Assembly (NCBI GenBank): GCA_043777755.1
Contig: JAYWHK010000064.1
Coordinates: 1 to 12,798 of the forward strand
Reading direction: 5' to 3'
Length of the DNA: 12,798 nt
Origin: CANHEE01 sp043777755
Lineage (GTDB): Bacteria; Bacteroidota; Bacteroidia; Chitinophagales; Saprospiraceae
Positions 7,222 through 12,798 of the stretch are shown here, in pieces. The translations under genes and the position numbers were made by a program. Positions within the stretch are counted from its first letter, which is position 1. The number at the start of each line of letters is the position of its first letter. The notes under the pieces are model-generated. The model was not told the DNA's origin, ran no database searches, and worked only from the letters and a program-made list of their open reading frames with translations.

Positions 7222-8515
7222 ACACCACTCTTTTCCCATCAAACCCTTCCAAATAATCAGCAACTCGACGTAAAAACGAACCGCCCAACGAACCATCTAC
7301 AACTCGGTGGTCATAAGACAAGGACAAAAACATCATCTGGCGAATCGCTATTACATCACCATATTCTGTTTCGATAACCGCAGGTTTTTTCTTGATAGCA
7401 CCCGTTGCCAAAATCGCAGCTTGTGGCTGATTGATGATTGGCGTTCCCATCACATTGCCAAAAGTACCAACATTGGTCAATGTAAAAGTTCCGCCTTGAA
7501 TATCCTCAGGTTTTAGCTGATTCGCACGAGCTCGTGTAGCCAAATCGTTCACTTTTTTGGTCAAACCAACTAAATTCAGTTGGTCAGCACCTTTGATAAC
7601 AGGAACAATCAGATTGCCACTTGGCAAAGCAGCAGCCATACCAATATTAACATCTTTTTTCAAAATAATTTTAGTACCATCAACCGAACAGTTAATCATC
7701 GGAAAATCACGAATTGCCATTGCTACCGCTTCTACAAATATAGGCGTAAAAGTAATGTTTTCGTTGTGTTTTTTCTTAAATTCTCCTTTGATAGAATTTC
7801 TCCAATTCACCATATTGGTCACGTCTGCTTCAACAAAAGACGTAACGTGTGGTGAAGTTTGCTTAGACATTACCATGTGGTCAGCGATGAGCTTTCTCAT
7901 TCTGTCCATCTCGATGATTTCAACATTGCCACTAACACTAACCGATACGTTTGAGCTAATAGATTGATTTACAACAACTTGTGGTGTAAAAACAGCCGCT
8001 GGCGCAGCTTGTGGTACAGACGTTTTTGTTTCGACAAAAGCCACAATGTCTTTTTTTGTAACACGACCATTTGCACCAGAACCAGCGATATTTTCAAGCT
8101 CTGACGGACTGACATTTTCTTGTTTGGCAATGTTCCGAACCAATGGCGAATAAAAACGATCACTTGAGCTTGTTGCAGCGGTGGTTGTCGCAGCAGCAGG
8201 CGAAGGAATCGAAGCAGCAGTTGTATTTGCAACTACACTTGGCGTTGTAGGTGTAGGCGTTGCAACAGCACCAACTTCTGTACTAATCATTGCAATTACT
8301 TTTCCAACTGCCACTACATCATTTTCTTTGAAGAAAATTTCGGTAATAATGCCGTCAGAAGGAGAAGGTACTTCACTATCTACCTTATCTGTTGCAATTT
8401 CGAGAATGGTTTCGTCAGCTTTGATGCTATCACCAACTGTTTTTACCCATTTTAGAATGGTCGCCTCCATGATGCTTTCGCCCATACGAGGCATAATCAG
8501 TTCAATTTGAGCCAT
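7220..8515 (-). CDS. 2-oxo acid dehydrogenase E2 (lipoyl dihydrolipoamide acyltransferase)
   Basis: This 431-residue E2 subunit forms the core of a 2-oxo acid dehydrogenase complex, moving acyl groups from lipoamide to CoA. Domains in order: lipoyl domain (1-80) with the lipoylated lysine K44 in EIATDKVDSEVPSP; an Ala/Thr/Pro-rich linker (84-118); the peripheral subunit-binding domain (about 122-162, SPLVRNIAKQENVS then GANGRVTKKDI); a second flexible linker (165-195); and the catalytic domain (200-431) with H403 and D407 in YDHRVVDG. One lipoyl domain and the motif ATDKVDSEVPSP resemble branched-chain or generic Bacteroidota E2 proteins. Pyruvate, 2-oxoglutarate and branched-chain substrates cannot be separated here because no E1 or E3 gene is nearby. 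It appears monocistronic. Confidence 0.92.
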   Translation of the reverse strand: MAQIELIMPRMGESIMEATILKWVKTVGDSIKADETILEIATDKVDSEVPSPSDGIITEIFFKENDVVAVGKVIAMISTEVGAVATPTPTTPSVVANTTAASIPSPAAATTTAATSSSDRFYSPLVRNIAKQENVSPSELENIAGSGANGRVTKKDIVAFVETKTSVPQAAPAAVFTPQVVVNQSISSNVSVSVSGNVEIIEMDRMRKLIADHMVMSKQTSPHVTSFVEADVTNMVNWRNSIKGEFKKKHNENITFTPIFVEAVAMAIRDFPMINCSVDGTKIILKKDVNIGMAAALPSGNLIVPVIKGADQLNLVGLTKKVNDLATRARANQLKPEDIQGGTFTLTNVGTFGNVMGTPIINQPQAAILATGAIKKKPAVIETEYGDVIAIRQMMFLSLSYDHRVVDGSLGGSFLRRVADYLEGFDGKRVV

Positions 8516-8607
8516 AATTAATTATTTATTTTAGTTAGGATGTTTTTTAAAGTATTGAAAATCAGTTAATTGTATTTTTAAAATAAAATATAATTTGTAA
8601 TTTGATG

Positions 8608-8639
8608 CAAAAATATGATTTTTATTGGTCTTTTGAAAA
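8608..8639 (-). promoter_or_regulatory. Possible promoter of the E2 gene
   Basis: On the minus strand TATTTTTG (8608-8615) fits the -7 consensus. Twenty nt upstream is TTTT (8636-8639) rather than TTTG, so the -33 box is one base off. It would give a leader of roughly 90 nt before the E2 start. The rest of the 288-bp divergent gap between E2 and the OmpA gene is AT-rich, with no clear plus-strand promoter. Confidence 0.4.
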
Positions 8640-8803
8640 TATTTTCGCTTAGATTTCAAAGTATTGCTAACAATTTTGTGAAAAAGCACTTCTTAAAATA
8701 TTTTTTTCAAAAAAACAAAAATTAGCACTGAATTTGCATTAAATATTTTTATAATATTTAATTATCCTAAAATCGTTTATAGTACATTAAAAATCAGTGT
8801 TTT

Positions 8804-10543
8804 ATGAAAAAAAGTAATTTAAAATCCGTTTTCTTTTTGGTAAATATTTTGTTTGCAAGTACATTTATTTCTGCACAAACCAAAATGAATAATATTTCTA
8901 CAGCAAAAAAATTAAAATCGCAACAATGGGAAGTTGGCTTATTAGGCGGCTTAATGCAATACAATGGCGAGCTTAATTCTTTTGGCACAAAAGAAAATAA
9001 CATTGGACTAGGTGGAATGGCAAGGTATCATTTTAACAATATGGCGGCTTTGCGCATCAATTTTTTGGCTGGAAAACTAACAGGTAACGATGCGAATAAT
9101 ACAGCTAATCCAGCTCGAAATGTGAACTTCAAAGCTGGTACAAGAGAATTGGCTCTTTTGGCAGAAATTGATATTTTGGGAAATCGTCGTTATTCGGAAG
9201 GTTTTCGCCGTATGATTTCACCTTATATTTTTGGAGGAATTGCAGCAACGAGTATTGCGCCAGATGTTTATTATTTTAATGGTACGAACAGCGACAAAAC
9301 AAAATTAGAGCAAGATAGAAGTGCTACTTTCAAAAAAATCAACTTGGCATTGCCAATTGGTGCTGGTTTGAAGTTAGACATCAGTGAAAAATGGACGTTC
9401 AGTGTTGAGGCGGGTTATCGTTTGTTGTTCAGCGACCATGTTGATGGCGTTAGTCTTTTGGGAAATCCTGAAAACAATGATAGTTACGCTTTTGCTGGAG
9501 CTGTTTTGGGTTATAGAATCCCAGTTGTATTTGATACAGATGGTGATGGCGTGAAAGACAGCGAGGACATTTGCCCTACGCTCAAAGGTTCTAAACGTAC
9601 AAAAGGTTGCCCTGATTCAGATGGTGATGGTGTTTTTGACCAAAATGACAAGTGTCCAAATGAAAAAGGAACTGCCGAAAGCAAAGGTTGTCCTGATGCG
9701 GACGGCGATGGTGTTGCTGATAAAGAAGACAAATGTCCGAGCGACAAAGGAACTGCAAAAACAAATGGTTGTCCTGATACAGATGGCGATGGTGTTGCTG
9801 ACCAAGATGACCGTTGTCCTTCGGCAGCTGGAACTTTGGCGAACAAAGGTTGTCCTGATTCTGATAATGATGGGATTGTGGATTTAGATGATCCTTGCCC
9901 GACGGAACGTGGTACAGCGGAAAGTGGTTGTCCTGAAAAAGATACAGATGGTGATGGTATTGCTGATAGCAAAGATACTTGTCCGAATGTGAAAGGCGAT
10001 GGCGCAAATGGCTGTCCTTCTGATACGGATAACGATGGTGTTTTGGATAGCAAAGATGCTTGCCCAGCAGTAGCTGGTTCAGCTCGTACAAACGGTTGTC
10101 CTGACCGTGACGGTGATGGCATCGAAGATATGAAAGATGCTTGCCCTGATTTGGCAGGAACATCAAGCAAAGGTTGTCCTCCTGTAACTGAAAAAGACCA
10201 AAAAGTACTGCAAAGTGCTATTTATGGTGTTCAATTTGAGTCGGGAACGGAGCGTTTGAAAAATGTTTCTTATGATATTTTGGATAATATTTTTGAAGTA
10301 ATGCAGCGTAACGCTTCTTACACCTTGGAAATGAGAGGTCATACAGACAATGTTGGTGACGATGAAGGCAATCAACGTCTTTCTGAAGGTCGTGCCAATG
10401 CTTGTTTTAATTATCTTTTGGCAAAAGGCATTTCTCCTGCTCGCATGAACGCTATTGGTTTTGGCGAAACGCAACCTGTATCTGACAACGAAACCTCTAC
10501 GGGGCGTGCAAAAAATCGTCGTGTAGAGTTCGAATTGAAATAA
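8804..10543 (+). CDS. OmpA-family outer-membrane protein with thrombospondin type 3 repeats
   Basis: This 579-residue envelope protein has a signal peptide (1-24, cut near ISA-Q), an N-terminal beta-barrel-like region (about 38-242), eight tandem TSP3 calcium-binding repeats (244-459) and an OmpA C-terminal domain (about 470-579). Each TSP3 unit has the DxDxDG core and a cysteine pair (for example DSDGDGVFDQNDKCP). The C-terminal domain has the peptidoglycan-binding aspartate D515 (MRGHTDNVGDD) and arginine R530 (RLSEGRA), equivalent to those of E. coli OmpA. It should tether the outer membrane to peptidoglycan through a Ca-stiffened spacer. It starts at an ATG preceding the signal peptide and seems monocistronic. 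No exact promoter match was found in its upstream gap. Confidence 0.93.
   Translation: MKKSNLKSVFFLVNILFASTFISAQTKMNNISTAKKLKSQQWEVGLLGGLMQYNGELNSFGTKENNIGLGGMARYHFNNMAALRINFLAGKLTGNDANNTANPARNVNFKAGTRELALLAEIDILGNRRYSEGFRRMISPYIFGGIAATSIAPDVYYFNGTNSDKTKLEQDRSATFKKINLALPIGAGLKLDISEKWTFSVEAGYRLLFSDHVDGVSLLGNPENNDSYAFAGAVLGYRIPVVFDTDGDGVKDSEDICPTLKGSKRTKGCPDSDGDGVFDQNDKCPNEKGTAESKGCPDADGDGVADKEDKCPSDKGTAKTNGCPDTDGDGVADQDDRCPSAAGTLANKGCPDSDNDGIVDLDDPCPTERGTAESGCPEKDTDGDGIADSKDTCPNVKGDGANGCPSDTDNDGVLDSKDACPAVAGSARTNGCPDRDGDGIEDMKDACPDLAGTSSKGCPPVTEKDQKVLQSAIYGVQFESGTERLKNVSYDILDNIFEVMQRNASYTLEMRGHTDNVGDDEGNQRLSEGRANACFNYLLAKGISPARMNAIGFGETQPVSDNETSTGRAKNRRVEFELK
9533..10180 (+). repeat. Eight tandem ~81-bp units encoding TSP3 repeats
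   Basis: Units begin at residues 244, 271, 298, 325, 352, 380, 407 and 434 of the OmpA-family protein, so the spacing is 27 residues except one of 28. The DNA is correspondingly periodic at 81 bp. The units differ mainly at synonymous and linker positions. The period makes the tract prone to unit gain or loss by recombination. Confidence 0.9.
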
Positions 10544-10619
10544 AAGTTGCTTTAAAATAAAAAAATAATTCTTTTTTGTGACAGCTTTAAATTTATGTGA
10601 TAAAAAAATGATATGCGTA

Positions 10620-10661
10620 AAAAATTGATTTATAATAAATTAAAAACTACAATCAATTTTT
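10620..10661 (+). terminator. Possible weak terminator after the OmpA gene
   Basis: An 11-bp inverted repeat (10620-10630 with 10651-10661) has a 20-nt loop about 77 bp after the OmpA stop. The stem is almost entirely A/T, the T-run is inside the stem, and the base after it is G. It is a poor terminator, but nothing better lies between the OmpA stop and the next promoter. Confidence 0.3.
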
Positions 10662-10705
10662 GCAAAAAAAAGATAAAAAAAATGTGACATTAATGCGAAA
10701 AAAAA

Positions 10706-10738
10706 TTTGCATTTCTCATCAAAATACTATTATCTTTG
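10706..10738 (+). promoter_or_regulatory. Bacteroidota-type promoter of a small RNA
   Basis: TTTG (10706-10709), a 21-nt spacer and TATCTTTG (10731-10738) followed by CGG match the consensus, with the spacer at its upper limit. The predicted start is near 10743. No protein gene follows on this strand for over 900 bp, while a strong terminator lies about 75 bp downstream. Confidence 0.7.
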
Positions 10739-10742
10739 CGGT

Positions 10743-10855
10743 ATCATTTACATAAAAGATGCTCCTACAATTTCTTTTTGTAAAAGTTATAAAAATGTAA
10801 CAGCTTTTTATATTCAAAAACGCATCGTTTGTTCTTCAAGCGATGCGTTTTTTTT
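10743..10855 (+). ncRNA. Candidate small RNA of about 110 nt
   Basis: A consensus promoter and a strong intrinsic terminator bracket about 110 nt with no gene of normal size, which is the layout of an independent small-RNA gene. The body is A/U-rich and its start and end are predicted, not measured. It contains one tiny frame, ATG at 10759 to TAA at 10800 (MLLQFLFVKVIKM), that ends 15 nt before the terminator stem. This could make it a peptide-encoding message or leader, but no downstream gene would be regulated. I do not recognise it as tRNA, tmRNA, SRP RNA, RNase P or 6S RNA. An Rfam family such as Flavo-1 cannot be excluded without a covariance search. Confidence 0.55.
10816..10855 (+). 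terminator. Intrinsic terminator of the small RNA
   Basis: A perfect 12-bp stem (10816-10827 with 10841-10852) with GC-rich core CGCATCG/CGATGCG and a 13-nt loop runs into eight T residues (10848-10855). It is the most convincing one-sided terminator in the window. Confidence 0.85.
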
Positions 10856-10868
10856 GTTATCAAAATAT

Positions 10869-10948
10869 AATGTAGAGAAAAGGCACGCCTTTTCTCGTGT
10901 TGTGTAGGTTTTTGTAGTGCGAGAAAAGGCATACCTTTTCTCTACATT
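10869..10948. repeat. Double palindrome downstream of the nuclease-like gene
   Basis: Two 29-nt arms (10869-10897 and 10920-10948) are reverse complements with two mismatches, around a 22-nt spacer. Each arm is itself a palindrome (AGAAAAGGC with GCCTTTTCT on the left, GAGAAAAGG with CCTTTTCTC on the right). It can therefore fold as one long hairpin or as two small ones. It ends 2 bp before the stop of the gene on the minus strand. It resembles TGTAGAGA-type interspersed palindromes and might end or stabilise that transcript. Confidence 0.78.
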
Positions 10949-10950
10949 AT

Positions 10951-11553
10951 TCAATTGGATAAAACGATGTGTCTAATGATGCCTAAAATTTCGTCGAGCT
11001 GAGTCAAGTAATAACGTTTGGTATCAATGACAGCCATTCCATCTTCATATTTTATAAATTGCCAGGTTTCCCCTGTTGTAGTACAGCCATAAAGTGGAGA
11101 TATTTTAATGCCTTCTTGTTTGTTGAATAGGTCAGCACCACAAAGTTGAGCGATACATTGCGGGATTCCGATGTCAATATCGTTGTCTTTTGCCTCTACA
11201 ACACAAAAAATAGGTGTTTCGATTTCTGCACCTTGTTCACCTTTTCCCAGAATATAGTCACATTCTCCATTCAGACCTCTTTCTTTTTCAGCATCAATTG
11301 TTGCGCCTGAATACAGCGAAAATTGAAAATCCATTTCTTTTTGCAAATTCACCAAAACAGGAAAAACGATGGCTTCTGAGCGTGATTTTTCACTGAAAAA
11401 AGCTGTTTTATGTCCTGTTGTCATTTCTAAAAATGACAATAAAAACTCAGAAGGTGGCATTTTTTCCACTCCTGCAAATAATAATTTATTGGTGATTTGA
11501 ATCCCTAAATTCTTTTTCACCAATTTCAAAGTATTAAACTGACTGTATGCCAT
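10951..11553 (-). CDS. PD-(D/E)XK nuclease-like protein (HsdR-N-type)
   Basis: This 200-residue, apparently cytoplasmic protein has the layout of the nuclease fold found at the N-terminus of type I restriction R subunits. Candidate catalytic residues are E60 (SRSEA), D99 (GECDYIL), the E120-A-K122 pair (FCVVEAKDND) and Q136 (QCIAQLCGA). It lacks helicase or ATPase motifs, and no modification or specificity genes are nearby, so it is a stand-alone domain rather than a restriction system. Similar small proteins are common as hypothetical proteins in Bacteroidota and Cyanobacteria. It could act in DNA repair or defence, or be a non-catalytic relative; no substrate can be deduced. It has its own promoter at 11568-11598. 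Confidence 0.7.
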   Translation of the reverse strand: MAYSQFNTLKLVKKNLGIQITNKLLFAGVEKMPPSEFLLSFLEMTTGHKTAFFSEKSRSEAIVFPVLVNLQKEMDFQFSLYSGATIDAEKERGLNGECDYILGKGEQGAEIETPIFCVVEAKDNDIDIGIPQCIAQLCGADLFNKQEGIKISPLYGCTTTGETWQFIKYEDGMAVIDTKRYYLTQLDEILGIIRHIVLSN

Positions 11554-11567
11554 TGTTAAAATTTTTA

Positions 11568-11598
11568 CAAAAATACGCTTTTTTTATAAAAAATCAAA
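11568..11598 (-). promoter_or_regulatory. Bacteroidota-type promoter of the nuclease-like gene
   Basis: On the minus strand TTTG (11595-11598), a 19-nt spacer and TATTTTTG (11568-11575) match the consensus exactly. The ATG at 11553 lies 15 bp past the -7 box, giving a leader of only about 10 nt. Confidence 0.72.
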
Positions 11599-11643
11599 GG
11601 AATCTACATTTTAGAAGAACGTATAATAAATAATATCATTTTT

Positions 11644-11674
11644 TTTGTAAAATATAGAAAAAAAAGTAATTTTG
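11644..11674 (+). promoter_or_regulatory. Promoter of the beta-propeller gene, abutting its start codon
   Basis: TTTG (11644-11647), a 19-nt spacer and TAATTTTG (11667-11674) match the consensus. The ATG at 11678 is only 3 bp past the -7 box, so transcription should start at or next to the initiation codon. It is divergent from the promoter at 11568-11598, 45 bp away. Confidence 0.7.
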
Positions 11675-11677
11675 CAG

Positions 11678-12798
11678 ATGCTACGTTTTCTGATTTTCAC
11701 CTTTTTACTTTTCTCCATATCTTTTATTGCTGCCAAAAACAGCAATGATTCTATTCCGCTTGCGTCTATCCAAAAATTAAATAGCCGAAGCAACGAAACA
11801 CATCCGCTGGTGTCACCCGACGGACAGCGGTTTTATTTTGTAAGAGAAAACCACGATTTGAACATCGGAACTGCCAATAAAAATGACATTTGGGTAGCGA
11901 ACAAAAACAGCGATGGCTCGTGGAGTACGCCCGTTAATATGGGTTTTCCTGTCAATAACGAAGAAAATAATACGATTCTTGGCGTTGCTTTAGATGGTTC
12001 GACCTTGTATTTTACCAATGGGCAAACGATTTTTTTTACACAAAAAAAAGGTCGAGTTTGGAGTACGCCAAAAGAACTCAATCTGAAAGCCAAAAGCCTA
12101 AAACCAATACAAGGTTATGTGAGTGTTGATGAAAAAATAGTTGTATTAAGTCTTGAAAATGAGCAAAGTATGGGTTCTACTGACCTTTTTGTAAGCCTAA
12201 AAGCTGAAAATGGAGATTGGTCGAGTCCTATTAATCTGGGGCTTGTTGTGAACAGCAAAAACGAAGAAAACAACGCTTTTTTGGCTGCGGATAATCGGAC
12301 GTTGTATTTTTGTAGCAATGGAAAAAAAGGTTTTGGAGCTTCTGATTGGTTCTCAACACAACGGTTAGATGATACTTGGCAAAACTGGTCAGCACCAAAA
12401 AACCTTGGAGAAAGCATCAATACGAGCCAAGACGATGTTTATTTCTCGTTCACTTTTGATGGAAAAGAAGCCTACACTTCACAAAAAACAGGAAACGATT
12501 GGAACATTAGAGGTGTCAAAATGGATTTGCCTTCTTCTGCCGAAAATGTGGTGCTAATCAAAGGTAAAATCAAGTATTCAGAAGGGCAAAATATGGCTTC
12601 AATGCCTTTGAAATGGCAAGCTTTGCATCAAAATAAAAGTTACAGTGGTTTTCAATCAGACAGTGATGGAAATTTTCAAGTGTTGCTTTCCAATGATTTA
12701 GCTTTTGGTTTTTATGGACAAGATAAAAAGCATTTTTCAGCATTGACTTATATTAACTTTGATGAAAATCCTTTAAAAAAGTTAGATTTTGATTATGC
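11678..12798 (+). CDS. Secreted beta-propeller (PD40-type) protein, probably OmpA-family, 3' end beyond window
   Basis: An open frame runs from ATG 11678 to the right edge (373 codons, no stop), so the C-terminus is missing. Residues 1-19 form a signal peptide (MLRFLIFTFLLFSISFIAA). Residues 33-285 hold blade-like PD40/TolB repeats, with recurring THPLVSPDGQRFYFV, DGSTLYFTNG, DNRTLYFCSNG and TFDGKEAYTS, each paired with a W-S-x-P-x-N-[LM]-G strand (WSTPVNMG, WSSPINLG, WSAPKNLG). Residues about 290-350 look like a carboxypeptidase-regulatory-like beta domain (VVLIKGKIKYSEGQ, then SDSDGNFQVLL). In Bacteroidota this order usually continues into an OmpA peptidoglycan-binding domain, which would lie outside the window. 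The likely site is the periplasm or outer membrane. The ATG fits the signal peptide and lies directly behind the promoter. Confidence 0.85.
   Translation, partial: MLRFLIFTFLLFSISFIAAKNSNDSIPLASIQKLNSRSNETHPLVSPDGQRFYFVRENHDLNIGTANKNDIWVANKNSDGSWSTPVNMGFPVNNEENNTILGVALDGSTLYFTNGQTIFFTQKKGRVWSTPKELNLKAKSLKPIQGYVSVDEKIVVLSLENEQSMGSTDLFVSLKAENGDWSSPINLGLVVNSKNEENNAFLAADNRTLYFCSNGKKGFGASDWFSTQRLDDTWQNWSAPKNLGESINTSQDDVYFSFTFDGKEAYTSQKTGNDWNIRGVKMDLPSSAENVVLIKGKIKYSEGQNMASMPLKWQALHQNKSYSGFQSDSDGNFQVLLSNDLAFGFYGQDKKHFSALTYINFDENPLKKLDFDY

Noticed and set aside
9511..10170. Long antisense open frames (219 and 191 codons) across the TSP3 repeats
   Set aside because: They arise from 81-bp periodic coding sequence lacking antisense stops; the predicted proteins are low-complexity mirrors of the repeats, and the sense frame is a clear OmpA-family gene.
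10707..10907. 66-codon frame over the small-RNA region
   Set aside because: It begins inside the promoter, passes through the terminator stem and ends in the double palindrome, with no protein-like composition.
11833..12420. Minus-strand frames near the right edge
   Set aside because: They are shadows of the plus-strand propeller gene, which has a signal peptide, repeats and no stop through the window end.
1..12798. CRISPR array, tRNA or rRNA genes, intact insertion sequence
   Set aside because: No regularly spaced direct repeats with unique spacers, no tRNA cloverleaf or rRNA stretch and no transposase frame could be seen.

Overview
This AT-rich window comes from a Bacteroidota chromosome, most likely a Cytophagales-like lineage, although the exact taxon cannot be read from the sequence. 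The main evidence is the promoters. Four sites match the Bacteroidota sigma-factor signature TTTG-N19-TAnnTTTG or TTTG-N20-TAnnTTTG, and a fifth has a 21-nt spacer. Protein families agree with this: a peptidase-less ABC/HlyD/TolC trio, an OmpA protein with thrombospondin type 3 repeats, a beta-propeller protein of the PD40/OmpA type, and a small A-type Fe-S carrier. Shine-Dalgarno sequences are largely absent, as is usual for the phylum.

Layout. Positions 1-394 hold a strong leftward promoter at the left edge and an otherwise empty AT-rich leader with one REP-like palindrome. Positions 395-4972 (+) hold a three-gene tripartite exporter: ABC membrane/ATPase protein, HlyD-type adaptor, TolC-type outer-membrane channel. 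Palindromic or direct repeats lie in both gaps, and a bidirectional terminator ends the operon. Positions 5025-6338 (-) hold a two-gene unit, a small MscS-like channel preceded by a one-helix membrane protein. Positions 6547-6891 (+) encode an IscA/SufA-like protein. Positions 6892-7221 hold a long imperfect palindrome wedged exactly between two converging stop codons. Positions 7220-8515 (-) encode a lipoyl E2 acyltransferase. Positions 8804-10543 (+) encode the OmpA/TSP3 protein. Positions 10544-10950 contain no protein gene but do contain a probable small RNA (consensus promoter plus strong terminator) and a double palindrome. Positions 10951-11553 (-) encode a solitary PD-(D/E)XK, HsdR-N-like protein. 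A divergent promoter pair separates it from a secreted beta-propeller protein starting at 11678 and running off the right edge; that gene probably has a leaderless mRNA.

The exporter genes should work as one envelope-spanning complex, but no substrate gene is visible. The ATPase domain lacks several residues normally required for ATP hydrolysis. The other genes look like independent housekeeping or envelope functions. The most unusual content is the degenerate ABC ATPase, the orphan small-RNA gene, the 330-bp nested palindrome, and the set of REP-like palindromes in the intergenic regions.
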